A DNA stretch of 8,293 bases from Planctomycetota bacterium (GCA_016209585.1 JACQVU010000443.1:1-8293), one strand, 5' to 3'; shown: positions 1 through 6,124, counted from the first letter of the stretch. The notes: generated from the sequence alone by a model not told the origin. Program-made: numbers and translations.

Positions 1-34
1 CCCCTGGCTCCCGCTCCCGTCCCCGTCCCACGCC

Positions 35-445
35 ATGCCACCACGCCCCGACGCGCCCACGCTGCTTGACGCCGTCGCCCGGTTCCTCTCCACCGACCTT
101 CTCCCCGTGGTCGCCGACCGCGCCCTCCGCTTCCGGCTGCTGATCGCGGCCAACCTGGTCAACGTCGCGGCGGGGGAGGCGCGCCACCCGCCGCTGGACT
201 TGGCGGGCGAGGTCGCCGCCCTCGGCCAGGTGTTGGGCGAGAACCCGGACCCGAACCTGGGCGGCCTGGACGCCCCGGCGCTGGCGGCGCGGTTCGAGGA
301 GTGTCGCGCGCGCTTCCAGGAGGGGCTGCGCGCCGGCACGCTCGACGGCTCGCCCGGTTCCACCGCCTGGACCTACGCGGTGGACCAACTGCGCGGGGCG
401 CTCGCCGTTTCCAGCCCGTCGTTCGATCTCTCCACCAACATCTGA
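35..445 (+). CDS. DUF6285 domain protein
   Basis: Small soluble protein of 136 residues that matches my memory of the DUF6285 family: an N-terminal D-A-x-x-L-L-D-A-V-A-x-F-L segment (about residues 6-18), then an F-R-x-x-I-A-A-N-L-V-x-V helix (about 33-45), and an acidic/arginine-rich C-terminal helix. No catalytic motif, signal peptide or membrane segment is visible. In other genomes DUF6285 genes usually sit beside an aminoglycoside-phosphotransferase-like gene and an acyl-CoA dehydrogenase gene, which would lie left of this window; that is family knowledge, not seen here. The ATG at 35 has no Shine-Dalgarno sequence, only C-rich DNA. The reading frame stays open to the window edge, so a more upstream start is possible. 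The stop lies 5 bp before the next start, suggesting co-transcription. Molecular function is unknown. Confidence 0.75.
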   Translation: MPPRPDAPTLLDAVARFLSTDLLPVVADRALRFRLLIAANLVNVAAGEARHPPLDLAGEVAALGQVLGENPDPNLGGLDAPALAARFEECRARFQEGLRAGTLDGSPGSTAWTYAVDQLRGALAVSSPSFDLSTNI

Positions 446-450
446 ATCGC

Positions 451-2511
451 ATGCGTCCAACCATTCGGACACTGGTTCTCACCCGCGGCGCGCCGACGCT
501 CGTGGCGGTCGCGGTCGCGGTCGCGGTCGTGATGGCGATTCCTGGCCATGCCCACGCGGGCGAAGCGGTGGCCGGGGCCGCGGATGAAGCGGCTGCCGCC
601 GAAATCGCCAAGGAGCGCACGCGGCTCGTGCCGCCCTTCCGCTGCGAGGTCCATACGGAGTTCGCCCCCGGCGCCGGAGGTCTGCCGGCCGGCGTGGTCA
701 CCGCCCTGGAGCGCGACGCGGCCGGGGCGCTGGTCGCCTACACCGAGAGCGGCGCCGCGCGCTTGTCGGACGGTGACCGCTTCGTCACCGTCGCTGAAGC
801 GCCCGGGCGCATGCCGGCCGCCCCGCCGCGCGATGCGGCGGCCATCGCCGGTTTCACCCCCGACCCGGCCGTGGCTGAGGAGGTGGCCCGCGTTCTGAAA
901 GAGGAAGCCACGTGCGCCGCGGGGAATCCGCGGGACCGCGACGAGGCCATCATCGGCACGGCGGACGGTCTTCGCTGTTTCGACGGCGAGAAGCGTCTCT
1001 TCATCGGCGGGAAAGACTACGCGCCGCCGGCGGAGGAATGGCGGGAGATGCCATGGCGCGAGACGACCTGCGTCGCCTACGGCCCCGACGCCGTTTTCAT
1101 CGGCTCCACCCGCGGCCTCATGCGGGTGCGGTTCGGACAGGGGCGGGGCATCCGTTGGGACTACTACGCCGGCCGCCGCTGGCTGCCCGACGATCTGGTC
1201 ACGGCGCTGCTCGTCGAGCCAGATCACACCGTCTGGGTCGGCACGAAGGCCGGGGTGGCGCGAATCGCCTGGCCGGAGATGACGCTGGCTGACAAGGCCC
1301 GCGCGTGGGAGTCGGCCACGCGCGCCCGCCACGTGCGCGACGGGTTGATCAACCGCTGCGTCTTCGAAACGCCGGGGGTCACCGCGAAAAGCGCGAAGAT
1401 GTGGGAAGACAACGACGGCCTCTGGACCTCGCTCTACGTCGCCGCCGAGGCCTTGCGCTACGGCGCCACGAAAGAGCTGGAAGCCAAGAGGTTCGCCGAC
1501 GAGTCGTTCGCGGCGCTGGAACGCCTGGTGGCCATCACCAGCCACCCCGGTTTTCCGGCGCGGTCGTTCATGCGCGCCGGAGAGTTCACGGTGGAGGAAG
1601 ATCGCTGGCCTTTCACCCCCGACCGGCAATGGCGCTGGCGGAACGACACCAGTTCCGACGAACTGTGCGGCCACTTTTTCGCCGTCGCCTGCTGGCACGA
1701 CCACTGCGCCCTCACGGACGAAGAGAAAGCGCGGGCGAGGCGACACGCCGGCGCCATCATGAACCGCATCATCGCCGGCGGCTGGCGGCTGTTGGACGAG
1801 AACGGCCAGCCCACGAGTTGGGGGCGGTGGGACCCGGAATACTTCGCGGGGCCCGGCCGGGCCGAACGGGGATTGAACTCGCTGGAAATCCTCTCGTTCC
1901 TCAAGACCACGTTCCACGTCACCGGCGAGGCCAAGTACCAGCGCGCGTATGAACACCTCTACGTCGATGAGAAGTACGGAACCTTCCTGCGCACGCTGCG
2001 CTCCGTGCTGCTGCCCCGGTTCATCAACCACAGCGACGATGAACTCGCTTTTCTTTCCTACTATCCGATCATGCTCTACGAGCAGGATCCGCGCTTCCGG
2101 CCGAACCTGGAACACTCGCTGAACAAGAGTTTCGAGACCGAGCGGCGCGAGAAGTCGCCGCTCTGGAACTTCATCTACGGGGCGGGGATGCCGGCGGCGA
2201 CCGATTTCGGCCAGGGCGACGCGGTCGAGTTCCTGCAGGAAGCGCCGCTCGACCTCATCGACTGGGACGGTCTGAACTCCCACCGCCTCGACTTCCGTCG
2301 GCGCTTCACCGACCGCTTCGGCTCCAAGCAGGGCGAGCGCGTGGTGCCGGTGAAGGAGCGCCGCGCGATGCGCTGGAACAGCAACCCCTACGTGCTCGAC
2401 TCTCACGGCGACGCCGGCGTGAGCGGGTTGTGCGAGTATGATGGGGCCATGTACCTGCTTCCCTACTGGATGGGCCGGGCGCACGGCTTCATCCGGGAGA
2501 ACACCAAATGA
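451..2511 (+). CDS. Exported propeller-like plus alpha/alpha-toroid protein
   Basis: Predicted 686-residue exported protein. I chose the ATG at 451 rather than the longer in-frame start at 301, because it begins directly after the upstream stop and gives a good signal peptide: basic residues R2, R6 and R12, a V/A-rich core (about 17-30) and an A-H-A|G cleavage site near residue 36. Residues about 80-272 hold weak beta-propeller repeats of the two-component-regulator (Reg_prop) type; the clearest are A-I-I-G-T-A-D-G-L near 166 and V-W-V-G-T-K-A-G-V-A-R-I near 261-272. From about 285 to 680 the sequence is helical and rich in W, Y, H and acidic residues (for example W-E-D-N-D-G-L-W near 318), like alpha/alpha-toroid (six-hairpin glycosidase-like) proteins. 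A role in periplasmic or surface carbohydrate binding or processing is an inference; no named enzyme family is certain. The last codons overlap the next gene by 4 bp (ATGA). Confidence 0.8.
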   Translation: MRPTIRTLVLTRGAPTLVAVAVAVAVVMAIPGHAHAGEAVAGAADEAAAAEIAKERTRLVPPFRCEVHTEFAPGAGGLPAGVVTALERDAAGALVAYTESGAARLSDGDRFVTVAEAPGRMPAAPPRDAAAIAGFTPDPAVAEEVARVLKEEATCAAGNPRDRDEAIIGTADGLRCFDGEKRLFIGGKDYAPPAEEWREMPWRETTCVAYGPDAVFIGSTRGLMRVRFGQGRGIRWDYYAGRRWLPDDLVTALLVEPDHTVWVGTKAGVARIAWPEMTLADKARAWESATRARHVRDGLINRCVFETPGVTAKSAKMWEDNDGLWTSLYVAAEALRYGATKELEAKRFADESFAALERLVAITSHPGFPARSFMRAGEFTVEEDRWPFTPDRQWRWRNDTSSDELCGHFFAVACWHDHCALTDEEKARARRHAGAIMNRIIAGGWRLLDENGQPTSWGRWDPEYFAGPGRAERGLNSLEILSFLKTTFHVTGEAKYQRAYEHLYVDEKYGTFLRTLRSVLLPRFINHSDDELAFLSYYPIMLYEQDPRFRPNLEHSLNKSFETERREKSPLWNFIYGAGMPAATDFGQGDAVEFLQEAPLDLIDWDGLNSHRLDFRRRFTDRFGSKQGERVVPVKERRAMRWNSNPYVLDSHGDAGVSGLCEYDGAMYLLPYWMGRAHGFIRENTK
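502..531 (+). repeat. Hexamer microsatellite in signal peptide
   Basis: Five consecutive hexamers of GTGGCG/GTCGCG/GTCGTG type, three of them exact GTCGCG copies (508-525), encode alternating Val-Ala in the hydrophobic core of the signal peptide of the 686-residue protein. A gain or loss of one unit would keep the frame and change the hydrophobic core by two residues. Confidence 0.7.
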
Positions 2512-3176
2512 GAATCGCCCATGTCACCGTCGGCATGTTGCAGGAGAACTGCTACCTGCTCACCTGCGATCAAACCGGCGAAGGCGTGGTGATCGACCCC
2601 GGCGACGAAGGCCCGCGGATCATCGCGGCCGTCGAGCGCGCCGGGATGCGCCTCGCGGCGATCCTCCTCACCCACGCCCACATTGATCACGTCATGGCCG
2701 TGCCCGCACTGAAGGCCCGCTACGGCGTGCCCCTCCGGATGCACGAGGCTGACCTGCCGGTGTACCGCGAGGCCCCCTCCTGGGGCAAATGGTTGGGCCT
2801 CGACTGCCCGCCGCTGCCCGAACCGGACGGGTGGCTCGCGGAAGGCGAACGCTTCGCGTTCGGTGGCGTCACGCTGGAGGTGCTGCACACGCCCGGCCAC
2901 TCGCCGGGTTCGGTGACGTTCGTGGACCGCGCCTCCCGCGACATCTTCTGTGGTGACCTGCTCTTCGCTGGCTCGGTCGGGCGCACTGATATTCCGGGCG
3001 GCAGTTTCAAGACTCTGGCTGCCTCCATCCGGGGCAAGGTCTTCGCCTTGGGCGACGACTTCACGGCTCACCCCGGCCACGGCCCCGCCACCACCGTGGG
3101 TCGGGAGCGGCGCGAAAACCCCTTCGTCGGCGAACGCGCGAAGTCTTTCGCCTCCTCCCCGCCGGAAGAGGCGTGA
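2508..3176 (+). CDS. MBL-fold metallo-hydrolase (glyoxalase II-like)
   Basis: Cytoplasmic 222-residue metallo-beta-lactamase-fold hydrolase. It has the full set of binuclear metal-site motifs: T-H-A-H-I-D-H at 55-61 (H56, H58, D60, H61), H-T-P-G-H at 127-131 (H131), C-G-D at 148-150 (D150) and H-P-G-H-G-P at 188-193 (H191). G-R-T-D-I-P-G-G at 158-165 and the E-x-x-x-N-P-F ending near 200-206 are typical of the glyoxalase II-like 'YcbL/GloB-type' subgroup of about 210 residues. Such proteins hydrolyse thioesters, such as S-lactoylglutathione, or related esters; the exact substrate here cannot be told. The start is supported by GGGAGA at 2495-2500, 7 bp upstream, and by translational coupling through the ATGA overlap with the previous gene. 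About 16 residues after N-P-F look like an unconserved tail, next to the junction with the accessory segment. Confidence 0.9.
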   Translation: MRIAHVTVGMLQENCYLLTCDQTGEGVVIDPGDEGPRIIAAVERAGMRLAAILLTHAHIDHVMAVPALKARYGVPLRMHEADLPVYREAPSWGKWLGLDCPPLPEPDGWLAEGERFAFGGVTLEVLHTPGHSPGSVTFVDRASRDIFCGDLLFAGSVGRTDIPGGSFKTLAASIRGKVFALGDDFTAHPGHGPATTVGRERRENPFVGERAKSFASSPPEEA

Positions 3177-3319
3177 CGTCCGAACCGCCGGTCGAGATCG
3201 CCAGCCCGGCGCTGTTCGATCTCGCCCTGTTCAACAGGCTGCTGGCGCGGCTTGGGGTTGAGGGGGTGGACCTGAAGGAAATGGCGGCGAGAGGAAAGAT
3301 GTGGGGACGATCGGGGTGA
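3173..3319 (+). pseudogene. Truncated DUF2283 gene (C-terminal fragment)
   Basis: A 48-codon frame beginning with GTG, overlapping the hydrolase stop as GTGA. Its middle (V-E-I-A-S-P-A-L-F-D-L..., ending K-E-M-A-A) is 27/33 identical by eye to the C-terminal part of the intact DUF2283 protein encoded at 4632-4901. The N-terminal beta-rich half of DUF2283, including the conserved D-x-D/P-D-G-R turn, is missing, and the last residues (R-G-K-M-W-G-R-S-G) diverge. It is best read as the remnant of a second DUF4258/DUF2283 module whose left part was lost when it joined the end of the hydrolase gene. It could be translated by coupling to that gene, but a fragment of this size is unlikely to fold as a DUF2283 domain. 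The absence of internal stops leaves a small chance that it is a functional mini-protein. Confidence 0.7.
3191..3289 (+). repeat. Direct repeat, left copy (DUF2283 3' region)
   Basis: This 99-bp segment aligns without gaps to 4788-4886, with 80/99 identical bases counted by eye. About 11 of the differing codons are synonymous and 6 change the amino acid, so the copies diverged as coding sequence rather than arising from a recent duplication. Confidence 0.8.
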
Positions 3320-3341
3320 GCCGCTTGGCACCCCCCTCTGT

Positions 3342-3347
3342 TATACT
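3342..3347 (+). promoter_or_regulatory. Possible -10 element before the methyltransferase
   Basis: TATACT lies only 6 bp before the ATG at 3354, in an otherwise GC-rich 34-bp gap. No -35 stands at the usual distance: the TTGGCA at 3325-3330 is 11 bp away, too close for a standard sigma-70 promoter. If real, the transcript would be leaderless or start inside the gene, fitting the lack of a Shine-Dalgarno sequence. It may be chance. Confidence 0.25.
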
Positions 3348-3353
3348 CCGGCG

Positions 3354-4253
3354 ATGACCCGCAGAACCCCAAGCCCGGTCACCTGCCTTGCCCGACCGAA
3401 AGTACTGGCGTTCGGGTGGTACGGCGGGAAGTTCTCGCATCTGGAGTGGCTTTTGCCGTTGTTGCCGAAGACGGCGCGCTACTGCGAGCCGTTCGGAGGT
3501 TCGGGCGCGGTGCTGTTGAACCGCGAGCCGTCCGACGTCGAAACGTACAACGATCTCGATGGCGAGGTGTGCAACTTCTTCCGCGTTCTCCGCGACGAAT
3601 CTGACGCGCTGGTGAAGGCGATAGCGTTGACGCCCTTCTCGCGGGAAGAGTTCGTGGCCGCATGCACGCTCGACTCGCGCCTCCCCCCTTCGGAGCGCGC
3701 CCGGCGGTTTTACGTCCGCGCGCGCCAGGTGCGGACCGGGTTGGCTCAGTCAGCCACGCCGGGCCGCTGGGCCAACTGCAAAGACACGTCGCGCAACGGC
3801 ATGAGCGGCGTGGTAAGCCGGTGGATCAACGGCGCCGACGACCTCTGTGAGATCGCCGAACGTCTCCTGCGCGTTCAGATCGAGAACCGACCGGCGATTG
3901 AAGCAATAGAACTCTATGACAGTCCGGAGACGCTGTTTTATTGCGATCCCCCGTACGTGCATGAGACGCGGGGCGACGCGAGCGCCTACGCCTTCGAAAT
4001 GACCGACGACGAGCACGCCGCGCTGGCACGGGCGTTGGCCAAGGCGGAGGGATCCGTCGCCGTCTCCGGCTACGACTGCGAATTGATGAACGCGCTCTAC
4101 CCCCCGCCCCGGTGGAAGAAGACGACTGGCCCCGGACGTACCGTGCACTCCGTGAAACAGACCCGCTGGGAGGTTCTGTGGACGAACTATGATCCGGCGG
4201 AAGCGCGACTTGGATTGTCCCGGAAACGGGGACGCCTGACCGAAAGACGCTGA
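3354..4253 (+). CDS. D12-class N6-adenine DNA methyltransferase
   Basis: A 299-residue protein expected to transfer a methyl group from S-adenosylmethionine to adenine N6 in a specific DNA site. It has the D12 (Dam/DpnM-like) motifs in order: G-W-Y-G-G-K at 21-26 (motif X), E-P-F-G-G-S-G-A-V at 45-53 (AdoMet-binding motif I), Y-N-D-L-D at 65-69, the F-F-R-V-L-R-D segment near 75-81, T-P-F-S-R-E-E-F at 93-100, and the catalytic D-P-P-Y at 198-201. The C-terminal R-W-E-V-L-W-T-N-Y segment (271-279) is usual for the phage- and restriction-associated branch rather than housekeeping Dam. Length is normal and no key residue is missing, so it should be active; the recognition site cannot be read from sequence. 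The ATG at 3354 has no Shine-Dalgarno sequence, but leaves a suitable N-terminus before motif X. Base composition is lower in GC than the flanks in the samples I counted (32/60 and 30/60). It is probably the modification half of a restriction-modification or related defence system with the DUF3883 protein downstream. Confidence 0.92.
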   Translation: MTRRTPSPVTCLARPKVLAFGWYGGKFSHLEWLLPLLPKTARYCEPFGGSGAVLLNREPSDVETYNDLDGEVCNFFRVLRDESDALVKAIALTPFSREEFVAACTLDSRLPPSERARRFYVRARQVRTGLAQSATPGRWANCKDTSRNGMSGVVSRWINGADDLCEIAERLLRVQIENRPAIEAIELYDSPETLFYCDPPYVHETRGDASAYAFEMTDDEHAALARALAKAEGSVAVSGYDCELMNALYPPPRWKKTTGPGRTVHSVKQTRWEVLWTNYDPAEARLGLSRKRGRLTERR

Positions 4254-4360
4254 TGATCGACGAAGTTCCGGCAAGCCGGCCTTTCTCGTTGCGTTGGAGC
4301 CAAGCGACGTCGAACATCGTGGGCGAGGCGGACCTTCCGTCGGCGGTGCGGCACGTTGTT

Positions 4361-4365
4361 GGAGG
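4361..4365 (+). promoter_or_regulatory. Ribosome binding site deciding the DUF4258 start
   Basis: GGAGG is placed 9 bp before the GTG at 4375. It favours that start over the in-frame TTG at 4294, whose extra 27 residues are not DUF4258-like. Confidence 0.7.
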
Positions 4366-4374
4366 AACTCTACC

Positions 4375-4635
4375 GTGGCAGGGCGGCCAGAGTGGTGGTC
4401 GTGGGAACTCCGCGTCAGCGGCCACCTTCTTGATCGCATGCTCGAACGGGGTTTCTCGGAAACCGATCTTCGTGTTATGCTTGATTGCGCGACCGGGTTT
4501 CGGCGGAGCCGCGAACCGGGCCGCTGGGTGGTCGAAACCTCCCACGATTCGTGTCCGTGGGAGGTTGTCGTGGAGCCGAACCCGAACACCAGGACGCTTC
4601 TGGTCATCACGGCCTTCCCGCTGGATCGTCCATGA
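4375..4635 (+). CDS. DUF4258 protein, putative toxin
   Basis: A compact 86-residue protein matching the DUF4258 pattern: S-x-H-x-x-x-R-M-x-E-R-G at 15-26 (H17, R21, E24, R25, G26), then S-E-T-D-L-R-V-M-L, a G-R-W-V-V-E strand near 49-54, a W-E-V-V-V-E strand (62-67), and a terminal L-V-I-T-A-F-P strand (76-82). DUF4258 proteins are small alpha/beta folds resembling RelE/BrnT-like toxins and are often encoded beside a DUF2283 gene. The conserved H-x3-R-x2-E-R-G segment is the probable functional site. Toxicity, for instance by RNA cleavage, is inferred from family context, not shown. The start codon is GTG with a good Shine-Dalgarno sequence (4361-4365). The stop overlaps the DUF2283 start by 4 bp (ATGA), so the two are translated together. 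The 121 bp separating it from the methyltransferase stop are enough for its own promoter, though I see no clear one. Confidence 0.8.
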   Translation: MAGRPEWWSWELRVSGHLLDRMLERGFSETDLRVMLDCATGFRRSREPGRWVVETSHDSCPWEVVVEPNPNTRTLLVITAFPLDRP

Positions 4636-4901
4636 AAGATTGCTATCTCAAAGTGACGTATTGCGAGGGCCGCGCGCTGGCCGCGTACTACTATCTTCCC
4701 CGTCGCCAGGGAGATCGCTCCGCGCGCACTGAGGTCGTGGACGACGTTCTTGTCGTGGATTACGCCCCTGACGGGCGCGCCATCGGCGTCGAAATTGTCA
4801 GCCCGACGCTCTTTGATCTCGCGGTGTTCAACCGCCTTCTTCAGAGGCTGGGGGTTGAGCCGGTGGACCTGAAGGAAGTGGCGGCGTTGGTGGCGGCGTG
4901 A
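4632..4901 (+). CDS. DUF2283 protein, putative antitoxin
   Basis: An 89-residue protein with the DUF2283 signature: an N-terminal beta region (M-K-D-C-Y-L-K-V-T-Y), then V-V-D-Y-A-P-D-G-R-A-I-G-V-E-I at 41-55, where the strand-turn-strand around D-G-R is the family hallmark. A helical extension follows (L-F-D-L-A-V-F-N-R-L-L-Q-R-L-G, 60-74). It lies directly behind and overlaps the DUF4258 gene, the usual layout of a toxin-first type II toxin-antitoxin pair, and is therefore the likely antitoxin. No DNA-binding motif is obvious, so whether it autoregulates is unclear. Its C-terminal region is duplicated in the broken copy at 3173-3319. It could instead be a non-antitoxin accessory protein; the DUF2283 assignment is firm, the antitoxin role is inferred. 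Confidence 0.82.
   Translation: MKDCYLKVTYCEGRALAAYYYLPRRQGDRSARTEVVDDVLVVDYAPDGRAIGVEIVSPTLFDLAVFNRLLQRLGVEPVDLKEVAALVAA
4788..4886 (+). repeat. Direct repeat, right copy (DUF2283 3' region)
   Basis: Partner of 3191-3289 at a fixed offset of 1597 bp, ungapped. The pair brackets the methyltransferase, the DUF4258 gene and most of the intact DUF2283 gene. Confidence 0.8.
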
Positions 4902-4949
4902 GGATTTCATCTAACGCCGATTCACATCTCTGAAGAGAAGAAAGTCACC

Positions 4950-6044
4950 ATGGGTGAAGAACAGATTCAGTCGACCAATTTGCGCCCATTGGCGATACTT
5001 GTATGCAACATTCAGTGGTTTCGGGAGTATCTGGGGCAAGAGAATATCTCAATGAGGTCCGGGTTCCGGTACGTGAAAGATTATCCCGATGAAACTTTGT
5101 GGGAATCCTGGAACGCGAAGCCGATCAACGGTTTCTGTTACGGATACGTGAAGGCCGACCACGGAATCGACACCCGGAAGCTTGGCGCAAAAGACCGCGA
5201 AAGCCCCGCGAAGGGCGTCCCGGTGATTTGGCTGGCAACCAAGAATGGAAGGAGGGTGGCGTCCGTCTGGTGTAACGCGACGGTGTATCCATATCATCGT
5301 GAACGCCCGGACAAGATCAAGACCACTGCCTGGGGTAACGATGCTCGCGAGCCCGTCCTGTACATCGTCAAGGCCACACAAGCCTCCTGCAGGTTTTTCG
5401 CGCCTTCAGCACGGCCGTTGCTTGACCACCCAATCGGGATGACCGGGAAAAACTACGGACGCACGGTGTTTTACTGCGAACGTGAAAACCGCGTGCATCG
5501 CAGTCGCTACAACATCTTGCAAAGCGTGCTGGCAAAGTACTCACCGAATACGGAATCTGCCCCCCCTCCTGAGCAACCAGCACAAGCTATTCAACCTGCT
5601 GACCAAACCCGCTCAAAAGACCCCGCCCGCCAAGCGGATCCCGAGCATCGCCGCAAAGTCGAGAGGGCTGCGGAACGGGTTGCCACAAAGCACTTTGAGG
5701 GCGATGGCTACGAGGTACTCAACGTTTCCGCTCAGAAGGTCGGCTGGGATCTGACAGCAAAACGCGGCGACACGACTCTGCAACTGGAGGTCAAAGGCTC
5801 GTCCGCAGATTCGGTGTCATTCGACCTGACACCAAACGAGTATGAGAAATTGCTGTCGCATACGGCGACGTACCGAATGTGTATCGTACAACGTGCTCTC
5901 GCCGAAGAACCACATCTTTTAGTCTTCAAGAGGGTGCGCGACTCGGCCGGCAGTGACTTCGGGTATTGGGAGGAAGAGTCTTCTGGAATCGGGCTCAGCG
6001 CGAAAGTACTGCCGGGCTTGCGCGTTACGCTTGATCATAAGTAG
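4950..6044 (+). CDS. DUF3883 protein, predicted PD-(D/E)XK restriction nuclease
   Basis: A 364-residue soluble protein in three parts. Residues 1-190 form an N-terminal domain with G-F-C-Y-G-Y-V near 61-67, R-K-L-G-A at 76-80, P-V-I-W-L-A-T at 91-97 and C-N-A-T-V-Y-P near 108-114; this resembles N-terminal domains I recall from predicted restriction enzymes, but I cannot name it with certainty. Residues about 198-232 are a P/Q/S-rich linker. Residues about 235-330 are a DUF3883 domain: V-E-R-A-A-E-R-V (237-244), G-Y-E-V (253-256), G-W-D (265-267), L-E-V-K-G (279-283) and L-T-P-N-E (293-297). D267, E280 and K282 fit a PD-(D/E)XK nuclease active site. DNA cleavage is predicted from this fold. 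With the D12 methyltransferase about 700 bp upstream it is the best candidate for the restriction half; a modification-dependent or abortive role is also possible. The ATG follows a purine-rich stretch (4932-4944). GC is lower than in the flanks (31/60 and 26/60 in two samples), suggesting transfer. Confidence 0.82.
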   Translation: MGEEQIQSTNLRPLAILVCNIQWFREYLGQENISMRSGFRYVKDYPDETLWESWNAKPINGFCYGYVKADHGIDTRKLGAKDRESPAKGVPVIWLATKNGRRVASVWCNATVYPYHRERPDKIKTTAWGNDAREPVLYIVKATQASCRFFAPSARPLLDHPIGMTGKNYGRTVFYCERENRVHRSRYNILQSVLAKYSPNTESAPPPEQPAQAIQPADQTRSKDPARQADPEHRRKVERAAERVATKHFEGDGYEVLNVSAQKVGWDLTAKRGDTTLQLEVKGSSADSVSFDLTPNEYEKLLSHTATYRMCIVQRALAEEPHLLVFKRVRDSAGSDFGYWEEESSGIGLSAKVLPGLRVTLDHK

Positions 6045-6059
6045 TGGTGAGCGCTCCAA

Positions 6060-6090
6060 TTGACCGGCCGGTGCGCAGCAGTGGCACATT
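6060..6090 (+). promoter_or_regulatory. Possible leuC promoter with overlapping palindrome
   Basis: The 80-bp gap before leuC holds TTGACC (6060-6065), a good -35 match, followed after 19 bp by a poor -10 candidate, CACATT (6085-6090). The perfect 10-bp palindrome ACCGGCCGGT (6063-6072) overlaps the -35 and could be a regulator site or a chance GC palindrome. No T-tract follows it, so it is not a standard terminator. Confidence 0.25.
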
Positions 6091-6124
6091 GTTTTCTTAA
6101 CGCCGTGTCCTACCGCGACTCCCC

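Larger units (their letters stand above)
3173..6044 (+). other. Accessory segment: candidate defence cassette
   Basis: The segment runs between the hydrolase and leuC, both core-type metabolic genes. It holds the DUF2283 fragment, the D12 methyltransferase, the DUF4258/DUF2283 pair and the DUF3883 nuclease-like gene, all on the + strand. Spot G+C counts inside are about 43-53% against about 70-75% in the flanks. The left edge coincides with the stop of the hydrolase gene; the right edge lies between 6044 and the leuC start. No integrase, tRNA or clear attachment site is visible, so how it entered is not shown. Confidence 0.6.

Noticed and set aside
301..450. Longer N-terminus for the 686-residue protein starting at 301
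   Set aside because: The extra 50 residues are arginine-rich, overlap the DUF6285 gene and would bury the signal peptide; the ATG at 451 directly follows the upstream stop.
373..2484. Open frame of 703 codons on the - strand opposite the secreted protein
   Set aside because: It is the codon-position shadow of a high-GC gene; its translation has no family signature, while the + strand has a signal peptide, propeller motifs and operon overlaps.
4266..4290. Short CCGG-CAAG-CCGG hairpin after the methyltransferase as a terminator
   Set aside because: The stem is only 4 to 5 bp and no proper T-tract follows.
4294..4374. TTG start at 4294 for the DUF4258 gene
   Set aside because: The added 27 residues are not like DUF4258, and the GTG at 4375 has a well-placed GGAGG.
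4253..4732. A + strand frame of 159 codons starting at the methyltransferase stop
   Set aside because: It overlaps the DUF4258 gene in another frame, has no Shine-Dalgarno sequence and a serine/glycine/arginine-rich translation, and does not resemble a methyltransferase tail.
3750..4910. Open frame of 386 codons on the - strand across the methyltransferase and DUF4258/DUF2283 genes
   Set aside because: It lies opposite three well-supported genes. Its likeness to the - strand frame at about 3061-3372 is only the DUF2283 direct repeat read backwards.
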